In this document: one piece after another, positions 27,001 through 34,300 of the stretch
How positions within the stretch are numbered: position 1 is the stretch's first letter
Layout: each line of letters opens with the position of its first letter
Notes under the pieces: generated by a model
The model's input: only the letters and a program-made list of their open reading frames with translations
Told to the model about the DNA's origin: nothing
Database searches by the model: none
Assembly (NCBI GenBank): GCA_964497925.1
Contig: CAZCFE010000011.1
Span: 1-38,708 of the forward strand
Direction: 5' to 3'
Source of the DNA: CAIYWZ01 sp964497925
Lineage (GTDB): Bacteria > Pseudomonadota > Alphaproteobacteria > CAIYWZ01
Length of the DNA stretch: 38,708 nt
Position numbers and translations under genes: made by a program

Positions 27001-27144
27001 CACGTTAATACTAGGTTTGCTGATTTTAGGATATTCCATAATCTGCAAGCGGCTGCCACAAACAAGCCCAATCAAAATCAGAATAACACTCATCACCGTT
27101 GCAAAAACGGGCCTTCGAATGCAAATTTCAGGAAGTCTCATCAA
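24004..27144 (-). CDS. RND efflux permease (HAE1 family)
   Basis: A 1046-aa inner-membrane multidrug exporter of AcrB/MexF type. It has two sets of membrane helices around two large periplasmic loops. The proton-relay residues are conserved: GLVVDDAIIVLENVYRHIERG in helix four has the Asp-Asp pair, and the later helix has IGLITKHGILIVDFAN with the Lys of AcrB Lys940. PAGPTLDYV and the N-terminal SYEGTSKITIQF also fit. The AAGGA ribosome-binding site is eight bases from the ATG. It follows its adaptor by 12 bases. No outer-membrane TolC-like gene is adjacent, so it probably uses a TolC encoded elsewhere. Confidence 0.95.
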   Translation of the reverse strand: MMRLPEICIRRPVFATVMSVILILIGLVCGSRLQIMEYPKISKPSINVTTEYSGANTNVIETGITKIMEEQFARIEGVDTMTSTSYEGTSKITIQFRPERSLDAAASDIRDAIGKVKRNLPQDIRDPILKKATTDETPVVYIALSSESRSPEDIADYAKRDLETEFVTLDGVAAATVVGGGEFRMNIWLDPVKLAAYNLTAPDVNGAISRQNKDFSAGRITAGDREYLVSTPSGMVAPEQFDQLIITNPDRAIAAKDTYVRLSDVGRAEFSSNEKTFRILYNGKNTVMLTVVAQSNANPLDVARLVKERINILKEKLPADMKMEIALDFTTFIEESIYQVYETIAIATLLVLAVIFAFLGTVRASVIPLVTIPVSLIGACIILYVFGFSLNILTLLSFVLAIGLVVDDAIIVLENVYRHIERGETPMNAAIKGSKEIAFAVIAMTITLAAVYAPLALASGITGKYFKEFALTLAGAVVISGFVALTLSPMMCSKFLKAHVKKEEAVGWKDVWLHKIDSFLNYLDDLYARALRVSMNYRSYVIGLSVLISISGYILAVFFIDKELNPEQDRGQLSIRAMPPAGPTLDYVARYMDEMDQELERVPEVKSRLSIVELPNGKGFSILEPWSKRKRSAKKIAESTQEKFDKIAGVQAKVFPSSSALGASGSADDRLQFLILTNRTHAELQGMTRQMMAALGKRTQQIKGISAATGADSREYVVSINKDKAAMLKIDPGVIGETLEIMGKGKVPSRIKRDGREYDVVVQVEEKYRKKPQDLTDIYVRADKGEMVSLSDLIIVDTKTAAQQVEHFDRLRSMTLFASIAPGSSFSEAVAVIQETAKEVLPEGSRIEWSGETRQYFEEQANIYLVFALALAFIYLVLCAQFESFVDPLVIMLSVPLSIVGALITLKMTNGTLNLFSQIGLVTLIGLITKHGILIVDFANAKLEAGMDRVEAAVDASKMRLRPILMTTAAMVLGAVPLALASGPGAELRQQIGWVIVGGMSFGTLFTLFIVPVVYTFVGAHKNFDWKKMLREFLSAFRRKPEDQAP

Positions 27145-27156
27145 TTTTATCCTTTA

Positions 27157-28278
27157 TTATTTTTTATCGGTCAAAGTAACTGTTCTATTAACAGCAACAG
27201 GGTAGCCATCTTTAATATTCATATTTCCTGCTATAATTACACGGTCTTTGGGGTTCAATCCTTTCAAAATTTCAACACGTCCACTATCGCGAACTCCTGT
27301 AACAACTGGAACTTTTTTAGCCATATTACGAAACACAATAAAAACAGACTCTTCATTCCCATTACGGTCAATTGCTTTTTCAGGAACAACAAACGCTTTA
27401 TCATTTTCCCCAATCACAACAGAAACTCTTACAAATAATCCTGGTTTAAGGCGCCCATCTTGATTTGCAAGTTTTGCTCTAATCAACAATCCGTGACCCA
27501 CCGCATCAACCTTAGAGTCAATTGCCTCAATTTCACCTTGCACCTCTTCATCATATCCATCAACTTTAATTTTAACTTTTTGCCCAACCTGAACTGCTTT
27601 GAGATATGAACCTGGAACTTTGAAATCTACTTTCATTGGATTCAAATTCACCACCGTCACAAGCTCCTGACTGGGCTGAACATATGTTCCAATACTCACA
27701 TCTTTCATAACGCCAACAACACCGTCAAATGGAGATTTAAGCTTTGTCTTAGCAAGTTTTGCGCGCGCAGCATCCAGTTCACCCTCTCTTTGCTTTAATG
27801 TTGCCACGGCTTTTTCACGTTCTTTGGAACTTAAATATTTCTTATCATGAAGTTCTTGATTCCGATCAAAATCTGCTTTTGCTAATTCATATTGAGCTTC
27901 TGCAATTTTGAGTGATGCTTTTTCGGTTTCATCATCAAACTCAATTAGTAAATCATCTTTTTTAACAGAAAACCCGTCTGTAAACAAAATCTGTTTCACA
28001 CGGCCAGGAACATCAGACTTTATTGCAACAGATTGGTGTGCTATAAGTGTCCCAACAGATGTTAAGAATTTGCTAATCTTATCAATTTCAACCTCTTGAA
28101 CTTCAACAGGGAATGACCTTTCCTTCTTAGCAAGAAGCCTTTCAAGGCCTTTCAGATCAGAAGGAGATGAGACAATTTTATACGAAATTCCGCCAACAAT
28201 AAGCAGCCCCAAAATAGAAAGCCCCATCACAGCTTTTCCAGATAATTTAACCTTTTTGAGTGTTTCTAAGATATTCAT
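27157..28278 (-). CDS. RND efflux membrane-fusion (adaptor) protein
   Basis: A 373-aa periplasmic adaptor linking the RND pump to an outer-membrane channel. It has an N-terminal membrane anchor (about 15-35) rather than a lipobox. The domains are in HlyD/AcrA order: barrel-sandwich half motif LIAHQSVAIKSDVPGRVKQI, a helical hairpin (about 110-165) with AQYELAKADFDRNQELHDKK, the second half LKSPFDGVVGVMKDVSIGTYV, a beta-barrel with GQKVKIKVDGYDEEVQGEI, and a membrane-proximal C-terminus. It is the first gene of the operon with the permease, from a promoter near 28329-28357. Confidence 0.93.
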   Translation of the reverse strand: MNILETLKKVKLSGKAVMGLSILGLLIVGGISYKIVSSPSDLKGLERLLAKKERSFPVEVQEVEIDKISKFLTSVGTLIAHQSVAIKSDVPGRVKQILFTDGFSVKKDDLLIEFDDETEKASLKIAEAQYELAKADFDRNQELHDKKYLSSKEREKAVATLKQREGELDAARAKLAKTKLKSPFDGVVGVMKDVSIGTYVQPSQELVTVVNLNPMKVDFKVPGSYLKAVQVGQKVKIKVDGYDEEVQGEIEAIDSKVDAVGHGLLIRAKLANQDGRLKPGLFVRVSVVIGENDKAFVVPEKAIDRNGNEESVFIVFRNMAKKVPVVTGVRDSGRVEILKGLNPKDRVIIAGNMNIKDGYPVAVNRTVTLTDKK

Positions 28279-28328
28279 ATTTTTTCAACTTCCATTCTCA
28301 TATTATTTTAATTTAAAATCCAGATCCC

Positions 28329-28357
28329 ACTTTAGCATATTTTTATATAAATTCCAA
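28329..28357 (-). promoter_or_regulatory. Predicted promoter of the efflux operon
   Basis: Minus-strand TTGGAA (28357-28352), 17-nt spacer ending in TGC, then TAAAGT (28334-28329), giving an extended -10. It lies 51 bases upstream of the adaptor start. Confidence 0.45.
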
Positions 28358-28408
28358 ATAAAGCCTATATTTTGCTTGTGCCTTATCTCTAATTAGGACA
28401 AAATAAGA

Positions 28409-28423
28409 TTAAGAATTTATTAA
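28409..28423 (+). promoter_or_regulatory. Candidate CtrA-binding box upstream of chpT
   Basis: TTAAGAATTTATTAA is a perfect match to the CtrA consensus TTAA-N7-TTAA. It ends where the AAGGAG ribosome-binding site of chpT begins (28423-28428). The match alone could occur by chance in AT-rich DNA; the context gives it some weight. Confidence 0.33.
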
Positions 28424-28437
28424 AGGAGTGCTTTATT

Positions 28438-29058
28438 TTGGACCACGGATCTCATCTTCATCTTTCAAGTATTATCTCATCAAAAATATGCCATGATTTA
28501 CTAGCCCCCGTATCAGGAGCAGTTCTTGCTGCATCCATGCTTGAAGATTCAAAAGTTTCATCTGATGTCACAGACTTAATTAAATCCAGCATTGAAACCG
28601 TTTCAAAAAAACTACAATTCTTCAGAGCCGCATTCAGTTTTTCAAAAGGAGGTACCACCCCTTTAATCAAAGAAGCAAAAAATATCGCAACCATGGTTTT
28701 CGAAACACCTAAACATGTACTAGAATGGCAAGATGCCCCTTTTTATGATTTGGAGTTCGAAGGGGATTGGTCAAGACTCATTTTAAACCTGTCTTTAATC
28801 GCTCATGAATGCTTACCCAAAGGAGGAATTCTCAAAGTCGATTTAACCTGTATTCCAAAAGCTGTTTCAATTGAAATAGAAGGGCCCTTGATCACTTTTC
28901 ACGAAGAGATATTGAGCACCTTAAATAATAACAGCAGCCAAGCAAGCGTGCGGAATTTAACGGCCCAATTTTCAAAAGAAATTCTTGAAAAGTTAAATTT
29001 AAATCTTGATATTCAAAAAAATAATCAAAAGTGCTTTTTTCTAATTCAATGTCGTTAA
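28438..29058 (+). CDS. chpT: Histidine phosphotransferase ChpT (CtrA phosphorelay)
   Basis: ChpT passes phosphate from the kinase CckA to the response regulators CtrA and CpdR, which control the alphaproteobacterial cell cycle and often flagella. The 206-aa protein has the phosphoacceptor helix SSKICHDLLAPVSGAV with His19, a dimerising helical hairpin containing KKLQFFRAAFSFSKGG (a ChpT hallmark), and a degenerate ATPase-like C-terminal domain. The start is TTG at 28438 with the ribosome-binding site AAGGAG at 28423. The first in-frame ATG would be residue 34, after the essential histidine, so the TTG start is required. It is convergent with the small lipoprotein gene, nine bases apart. Confidence 0.88.
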   Translation: MDHGSHLHLSSIISSKICHDLLAPVSGAVLAASMLEDSKVSSDVTDLIKSSIETVSKKLQFFRAAFSFSKGGTTPLIKEAKNIATMVFETPKHVLEWQDAPFYDLEFEGDWSRLILNLSLIAHECLPKGGILKVDLTCIPKAVSIEIEGPLITFHEEILSTLNNNSSQASVRNLTAQFSKEILEKLNLNLDIQKNNQKCFFLIQCR

Positions 29059-29067
29059 ATTACAAGT

Positions 29068-29244
29068 TTAGGTTTTAGGAAGATCCGCTTTCACCTTTTC
29101 ACCTTTTACAGGACGTGCATAAAAATCTGGTGGAAATTTTAGATTCTCTGGGGTCGGTTTTGCATTTTTTTGATCTACAGGAGGCTTTTCAATTTCAGAA
29201 CATGCCGCCAAAACCAAAACAGCTAAAAAAGTTAAATATTTCAT
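29068..29244 (-). CDS. 58-aa lipoprotein downstream of lspA, possibly BamF-like
   Basis: A short open frame encodes a 58-aa protein starting MKYLTFLAVLVLAAC, a textbook lipoprotein signal with lipobox LAAC (Cys15). The mature part is polar and contains PENLKFPPDFYARPV. Its ATG overlaps the lspA stop by four bases (ATGA), as in co-translated genes. In many alphaproteobacteria lspA is followed by a DUF3035 lipoprotein (BamF) with a PPxFxLRP motif; the position, lipobox and PPDFYARP here fit that, but the protein is much shorter than DUF3035 proteins. Either a reduced BamF or a separate small lipoprotein. Coding is supported by signal, overlap and composition. Confidence 0.72.
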   Translation of the reverse strand: MKYLTFLAVLVLAACSEIEKPPVDQKNAKPTPENLKFPPDFYARPVKGEKVKADLPKT

Positions 29245-29714
29245 GATGAACTCCGTTCTTTTATATATGTAATTACAACTAACAAAAACATTCCAATACT
29301 AATAAAGGAATCTCCCACATTAAATACAGCAAAGTGCCACGTATTGATATGAAAATCGATAAAATCAATCACAGCTCCATAAAGGATACGATCTATAATA
29401 TTCCCAAAAGCCCCTCCAATGATAAAAGCCAAAGGAATTTGAATAAAGCTCTCTTTTATCTTAACCATCCAAATACAAAGACCAAAAACAATAAGACTGT
29501 TGAAAACCAAAAGAACTGTGGGCGTAATAATATCATGATTGGCTAAAAAGCTAAAACTGACTCCAGAATTCCACCTTAAAACAAAATTCAGAAATGGCGT
29601 CACCTCAATCACATCTTGCGAGGAAATTATTTTCAAAGCCATGCTTTTTGTCCAAAAATCAAGACCGAATGCAATCAAAACACAACTTAAGATTGTGAGA
29701 TAACGTGAGAACAT
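29241..29714 (-). CDS. lspA: Lipoprotein signal peptidase
   Basis: Inner-membrane aspartic peptidase that cleaves lipoprotein signals after Cys is diacylated. The protein has four membrane helices. Family motifs are FGLDFWTKSMA, NFVLRWNSGVSFSFL, GGAFGNIIDRI, the catalytic VIDFIDF (Asp117) and FNVGDSFISIG (Asp135; most members have FNxAD). The ATG at 29714 gives 157 aa; a TTG nine bases upstream is less likely because its ribosome-binding site would be too close. The gene starts 28 bases inside the ileS end, so ileS-lspA is one operon, a common arrangement. Confidence 0.94.
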   Translation of the reverse strand: MFSRYLTILSCVLIAFGLDFWTKSMALKIISSQDVIEVTPFLNFVLRWNSGVSFSFLANHDIITPTVLLVFNSLIVFGLCIWMVKIKESFIQIPLAFIIGGAFGNIIDRILYGAVIDFIDFHINTWHFAVFNVGDSFISIGMFLLVVITYIKERSSS

Positions 29715-32422
29715 CGCGTACAAACCCCATCATGATCAATTTCTTTTACAATTTTCCAGCATCTTAAACATTTATCTCCATCAGCAAGAGTAATGATAAC
29801 TTGCTTTTGCTCCCCAAAAGATAATTTCAAAGAAGAGACTATACATATTTCTTCAAAATCAACATTTTCATCAAAATGACTTCGCAAACCTTCAGGCACC
29901 ACCAAATCAACATGCGCCTGCAAGCTTGATCCAAGTGTCTTGGCTGCACGCTGAATTTCAATCTCACATGTTATTTCTTTTCGAATCTCACGCAGAACAT
30001 CCCATTTTTCTTCCAAAGTTGGTTTATTCCAATTTTCTTGTGGCGTTTTAAAGTCCTCCAAGTGAACACTTTCGCCGCTATCGTGAGCCAAATATGCTTC
30101 TTCTGCTGTAAAGCAGATCACTGGCGCAAGCCAACGTACAAGATATTGATAAAGCGTGTAAATTGTAGTTCGAACAGCTTTACGCTTGGAAGAGTTCGCA
30201 CCATCACAATAAAGCGCATCCTTGCGAATATCAAAATAAAATGCAGAAAGATCATTAGAGCAAAAATAATGCATTTCTGAATAAAACTTTTGAAAATCAA
30301 GAGTATTCAATGTTTCTTTTGCAAGCTCCCCCAAAGTAAACAAACGGTGATGAACCCATTGCTCAAGCTCTGGCATTTTTTCTACATCAATTCTTTCAAC
30401 TTCACTATATCCGTGGATCGCACCCAACATATAACGCAAAGTATTGCGTAATCTGCGATATAAATCCTCAGAATGTTTTAAAATTTCAGGACCCACGCGA
30501 AGATCATCCCTAAAATCAGCTCCTGCAACCCAAAGCCTTAAAATATCGGCCCCTTGTTTATCACAAACGCTTTGCGGTGCCACGACATTGCCCAAAGATT
30601 TCGACATTTTGTGCCCTTTTTCATCCATCACAAATCCATGAGTCATGACACGCTTATAGGGGGCCTTATCTCTTGTTCCCACAGATTCAAGCAAAGAGGA
30701 CTGAAACCATCCACGATGCTGATCTGACCCTTCCAAGCAAAGAGATGCCGGTGATTCTAAATCAGGATGTTTTTCTAAACAAAAGGCATGCGTGGTCCCA
30801 CTTTCAAACCAAACATCAATTACATCAAAAACTTGCTCAAAGTCATCAGCATTATATCCTTCTCCTAAAAATCTGGATGCTGGACTTGAGAACCATGTTT
30901 TAATGCCTTCAGCCTTAACAGCATCAACAATTCGATCAAAAACAGATGCATCGCGCAATGGTTCATTAGTTTTTTTATTCACGAATACTGTAATAGGCAC
31001 ACCCCAATATCGTTGACGAGAGATACACCAATCTGGCCTGTTTTCAACCATTGAATAAATACGATTAATACTATTTTGAGGGAACCATTCAACTTGCTTG
31101 ATCGCATTCAACGCTCTTTCTTTAAGATTGTTATGGCTCATTGAAATAAACCATTGCGGTGTTGCACGATAAATGAGCGGCGCTTTAGACCTCCAAGAAT
31201 GAGGATAGCTATGCTTAAGGTTTGCCTCATGCAACAAAGAGTTTGCCTGACGCAGCGCCTCCAAGATATCTGGAGTAATTTTAAAAATATGTTTACCGGC
31301 AAACAAAGGAACATAAGACGCATACGTTCCATCACCTAGCACCAATTCGGGCACTTCAAGTTTATATTTTCTTCCTACTTCAAAGTCTTCCAATCCGTGG
31401 CTTGGAGCCGTGTGCACCAAACCAGTTCCAGCATCGGTTGTCACATGATCTCCTGCAATAAAGGGTACGTCAAACTCATACCCTTTTCCACGCAAAGGAT
31501 GCGCACAATTTTTATCAGCAAGTTCTGATGCATTTACCATTCTTACAACTGTGTATTCTTTGGATAATGTTTTTGAGAAAGCATCTTTTAATTCATCTGC
31601 AATCAAAAAAGATCTTCCATCAATGTTAATGATTACATAATCAACTTCAGGCCCATATGAAATTGCTCTATTTGCAGGCAAAGTCCAAGGAGTTGTTGTC
31701 CAAATAACGGCAGACACATCTTTAAAATCATCATGCAAAATTGGAAATGCAACATACACAGAACTGGATGTCTTATCCAAATATTCAACTTCTGCTTCAG
31801 CCAAAGCTGTTTGCTCAACAACTGACCACATGACAGGCCTTGCGGCTCTATATAAATATCCGCCAAGTAAAAATTTACCAATTTCAGCAACAATGACACT
31901 TTCGGATTCAGGCTTCATTGTCGTATATTTATTTTCAAAATCAGCTAAAATTCCAATACGTTTAAACTCATCGACCTGTACATCAATCCATGATGAAGCA
32001 AAATCCGAACACGCTTGACGAAACTCGATTAAATCAACAGATTCTTTTGTCTTTCCTTGAGCTCTATATTTTTCCTCCACCTTCCATTCAATTGGAAGAC
32101 CATGACAATCCCATCCAGGAACAAATGGGGCATCAAATCCAGACATTTGAGTAAATCTGCACACCATGTCTTTTAAGACCTTATTCAAGGCATGGCCAAT
32201 ATGAATATTGCCATTAGCATAAGGAGGTCCATCATGAAGAATAAACTTTTTACGCCCTTTTGATTTTTCACGAAGTTTTTTATAAAGCCCCATCTCTTCC
32301 CATTTTTCACATAAGGCAGGTTCATTTATCGGAAGATTACCACGCATAGGGAACACAGTTTGAGGTAAAAATACACTAGATTTCAAATCTTTAACTTCGG
32401 ACATATCTGACTTATTCTCCAT
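29687..32422 (-). CDS. ileS: Isoleucyl-tRNA synthetase
   Basis: Class I synthetase for isoleucine, 911 aa. It has the HIGH motif (GNIHIGHALNK, 74-77) after LHDGPPYANG, a large editing domain, KMSKS in HGFVMDEKGHKMSKSLGNVV, the anticodon-binding domain, and a C-terminal zinc finger CLRCW...CTRC near the end. Length is that of the short bacterial form. The start at 32422 lacks an evident ribosome-binding site; a Met six residues later (32404) has a GGAG but at long spacing, so the exact start is uncertain. It is transcribed from a promoter at 32443-32471, divergent from acpP. Confidence 0.97.
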   Translation of the reverse strand: MENKSDMSEVKDLKSSVFLPQTVFPMRGNLPINEPALCEKWEEMGLYKKLREKSKGRKKFILHDGPPYANGNIHIGHALNKVLKDMVCRFTQMSGFDAPFVPGWDCHGLPIEWKVEEKYRAQGKTKESVDLIEFRQACSDFASSWIDVQVDEFKRIGILADFENKYTTMKPESESVIVAEIGKFLLGGYLYRAARPVMWSVVEQTALAEAEVEYLDKTSSSVYVAFPILHDDFKDVSAVIWTTTPWTLPANRAISYGPEVDYVIINIDGRSFLIADELKDAFSKTLSKEYTVVRMVNASELADKNCAHPLRGKGYEFDVPFIAGDHVTTDAGTGLVHTAPSHGLEDFEVGRKYKLEVPELVLGDGTYASYVPLFAGKHIFKITPDILEALRQANSLLHEANLKHSYPHSWRSKAPLIYRATPQWFISMSHNNLKERALNAIKQVEWFPQNSINRIYSMVENRPDWCISRQRYWGVPITVFVNKKTNEPLRDASVFDRIVDAVKAEGIKTWFSSPASRFLGEGYNADDFEQVFDVIDVWFESGTTHAFCLEKHPDLESPASLCLEGSDQHRGWFQSSLLESVGTRDKAPYKRVMTHGFVMDEKGHKMSKSLGNVVAPQSVCDKQGADILRLWVAGADFRDDLRVGPEILKHSEDLYRRLRNTLRYMLGAIHGYSEVERIDVEKMPELEQWVHHRLFTLGELAKETLNTLDFQKFYSEMHYFCSNDLSAFYFDIRKDALYCDGANSSKRKAVRTTIYTLYQYLVRWLAPVICFTAEEAYLAHDSGESVHLEDFKTPQENWNKPTLEEKWDVLREIRKEITCEIEIQRAAKTLGSSLQAHVDLVVPEGLRSHFDENVDFEEICIVSSLKLSFGEQKQVIITLADGDKCLRCWKIVKEIDHDGVCTRCSHVISQS

Positions 32423-32442
32423 AATTTTATAAATTTATTAAA

Positions 32443-32471
32443 AATATAGCGAATTTACGCAAAAAGAGCAA
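32443..32471 (-). promoter_or_regulatory. Predicted sigma-70 promoter of ileS-lspA
   Basis: Minus-strand TTGCTC (32471-32466), 17-nt spacer, TATATT (32448-32443), 20 bases before the ileS start codon, implying a very short leader if that start is right. No T-box or other leader structure is visible. Confidence 0.55.
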
Positions 32472-32606
32472 GCATCAGATATTTTTTTTATCAAGAGGTA
32501 TAAAATTTATTTATCCTTGTTTTACCTTGAAATACAAGCTTTTACACTGAAACCATTATTTAAAAATTCAATATTTTTTTAACTTTTTTTTGTATGAGCT
32601 TAATTT

Positions 32607-32635
32607 TTGACTTCCAAAACTTGAGAATTTATGAT
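32607..32635 (+). promoter_or_regulatory. Strong sigma-70 promoter of acpP
   Basis: TTGACT (32607-32612), 17-nt spacer, TATGAT (32630-32635). It predicts a leader of about 80 bases before acpP, which holds a weak stem (32640-32646 with 32668-32674). Confidence 0.7.
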
Positions 32636-32686
32636 AGCAAGTGGGAAGATATTAGGTGGTGATGAGATTCCACTAGGGAATAGAAG

Positions 32687-32701
32687 TTAAAATTTTATTA
32701 A
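32687..32701 (+). promoter_or_regulatory. Second TTAA-N7-TTAA motif, upstream of acpP
   Basis: TTAAAATTTTATTAA matches the CtrA consensus but is almost entirely A and T and lies downstream of the predicted transcription start. It could be chance. Confidence 0.22.
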
Positions 32702-32721
32702 AGAATTGAAAGGTATAAAAA

Positions 32722-32958
32722 ATGTCCGATATCGTAGAACGCGTTCAAAAAATCGTAGCAGTTCATCTTGGCGTAGATGCAGCAAAAGTAACCCCTGAAG
32801 CAAGCTTTAGAGATGAACTTGGTGCGGACAGCTTAGAAACAGTTGAGCTTGTTATGGCATTAGAAGAAGAATTTTCTATTGAAATTCCAGAAGAAGTTGC
32901 AGAAAAAATCTTGACAGTTCAAGATGCTATCAATTTCATCAATTCAAAAGCTGCATAA
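32722..32958 (+). CDS. acpP: Acyl carrier protein
   Basis: Small acidic carrier of growing acyl chains; 78 aa, normal. It has the GADSLETVEL motif with the phosphopantetheine-bearing Ser37, and the typical EIPEEVAEKILTVQDAINFI helix. A GAAAGG-type ribosome-binding site lies upstream. fabD and fabG, often just before acpP, are absent here. A strong terminator lies between acpP and fabF, so acpP is probably made in excess over fabF, as expected for an abundant carrier. Confidence 0.97.
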   Translation: MSDIVERVQKIVAVHLGVDAAKVTPEASFRDELGADSLETVELVMALEEEFSIEIPEEVAEKILTVQDAINFINSKAA

Positions 32959-32977
32959 AGCTTTGAAGCTAAACCAT

Positions 32978-33016
32978 AAAGGTCTTTTTGCATCTGCAAA
33001 AGGGCCTTTTATTTTT
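32978..33016 (+). terminator. Rho-independent terminator between acpP and fabF
   Basis: A near-perfect stem (32978-32992 with 32995-33009, two G-U pairs, tight loop ATCT) is followed by TTTTATTTTTAT. It ends 14 bases before fabF, so fabF needs read-through or another promoter; none is obvious. Confidence 0.82.
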
Positions 33017-33030
33017 ATAAAGGATCAATA

Positions 33031-34287
33031 ATGAGACGCGTTGTTATTACAGGAATGGGCATTGTAGGCCCTTTAGGAAATGGTGTTAACTACACATGGG
33101 AAAAGCTCATTTCTTCTGCATCGGGAATTAAAAAAATCACCCATTTTGAAACAAGCGACCTTGCCGCTCAAATTGGGGGCATTATCCCACGTGGAACAGG
33201 CGCAGGTGAATTCAATCCAGACAGCATTTTAGAACCCAAAGAACAAAAGAAGATGGATGATTTTATCCTTTATGGAATTGCAGCCGCTCAAGAAGCAATT
33301 TTTGACTCTGGATGGCAGCCAACAGATGAAGAAGGCTTAGAACGCACAGGCGTTTTGATTGGATCTGGAATTGGAGGCCTTAATCGTATTTATGATACAG
33401 CCGTCACTTTGCATGAACAAGGCCCAAGACGTGTAAGCCCCTTTTTTATTCCAGCATCCTTAATTAATCTTATTTCAGGACAAGTCTCCATTCGCTTTGG
33501 ATTCAAAGGCCCAAATCACGCAGTTGTGACAGCTTGCTCTACAGGTGCTCATGCAATTGGTGATGCAGCAAGACTTATTCAACTGGGGGATGCAGACGTA
33601 ATGGTTGCAGGTGGCGCGGAATCTGCCATTGGAAGACTTGGGATTTCTGGTTTTTGCGCAGCACGTGCCCTTTCAACAAGTTATAATGATTCCCCTGAAG
33701 AAGCATCAAGACCTTGGGACGAAGGACGTGACGGCTTTGTAATGGGAGAAGGCGCTGGCGTTGTTGTCTTAGAAGAATATGAACATGCAAAAAAACGCGG
33801 TGCAAAAATTTATGCAGAAATTATCGGATATGGTCTTTCTGGAGATGCATACCATATTACTGCTCCATCAGAAACCGGAGATGGCGCTTATAGAGCCATG
33901 AGGATGGCCATTAACAGAGCACAGCTATCCACAGATCAAATTGGATATATCAACGCCCACGGGACATCTACGCCCCTTGGAGACACTATTGAAGTCACGG
34001 CTATGAAAAAATTATTTGGTGAAAAACCAGATCACTTATCAGTTTCTTCTACAAAATCCTCCATTGGCCATTTGTTGGGGGCTGCAGGAAGTGTTGAAGC
34101 TATCTTCACATCACTTGCGCTTATGAAGGGAATCTTACCTCCTACTCTAAATCTCCACAACCCTTCTGCCGGGTGTGATTTGGATTTTGTTCCACTTGTT
34201 GCAAAAGACAAAAATATTGAGTATGCAGTATCGAACTCATTTGGCTTTGGCGGAACAAACGCATCGCTTGTGTTTAAAAAAATATAA
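33031..34287 (+). CDS. fabF: Beta-ketoacyl-ACP synthase II
   Basis: Condenses malonyl-ACP with acyl-ACP during fatty-acid elongation. The 418-aa thiolase fold has the nucleophile Cys169 in VTACSTGAHAIG, the two catalytic histidines His310 (NAHGTSTPLGD) and His347 (SSIGHLLGAAG), Lys342, and the C-terminal SNSFGFGGTNAS. All catalytic residues are present and length is normal. It follows acpP, 72 bases away across a terminator, and precedes mltG by 13 bases. Confidence 0.97.
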   Translation: MRRVVITGMGIVGPLGNGVNYTWEKLISSASGIKKITHFETSDLAAQIGGIIPRGTGAGEFNPDSILEPKEQKKMDDFILYGIAAAQEAIFDSGWQPTDEEGLERTGVLIGSGIGGLNRIYDTAVTLHEQGPRRVSPFFIPASLINLISGQVSIRFGFKGPNHAVVTACSTGAHAIGDAARLIQLGDADVMVAGGAESAIGRLGISGFCAARALSTSYNDSPEEASRPWDEGRDGFVMGEGAGVVVLEEYEHAKKRGAKIYAEIIGYGLSGDAYHITAPSETGDGAYRAMRMAINRAQLSTDQIGYINAHGTSTPLGDTIEVTAMKKLFGEKPDHLSVSSTKSSIGHLLGAAGSVEAIFTSLALMKGILPPTLNLHNPSAGCDLDFVPLVAKDKNIEYAVSNSFGFGGTNASLVFKKI

Positions 34288-34300
34288 CTTATAGTTCATC

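Noticed and set aside
26779..27438. A 219-codon open frame on the plus strand.
   Set aside because: It runs opposite the permease and adaptor genes, has an odd Asn/Phe/His/Ile-rich composition and no ribosome-binding site, and matches no family; it is an antisense shadow.
32517..32540. CTTGT...ACAAG inverted repeat in the ileS-acpP gap.
   Set aside because: Only five pairs with a long loop and no T-run; expected by chance in AT-rich DNA.
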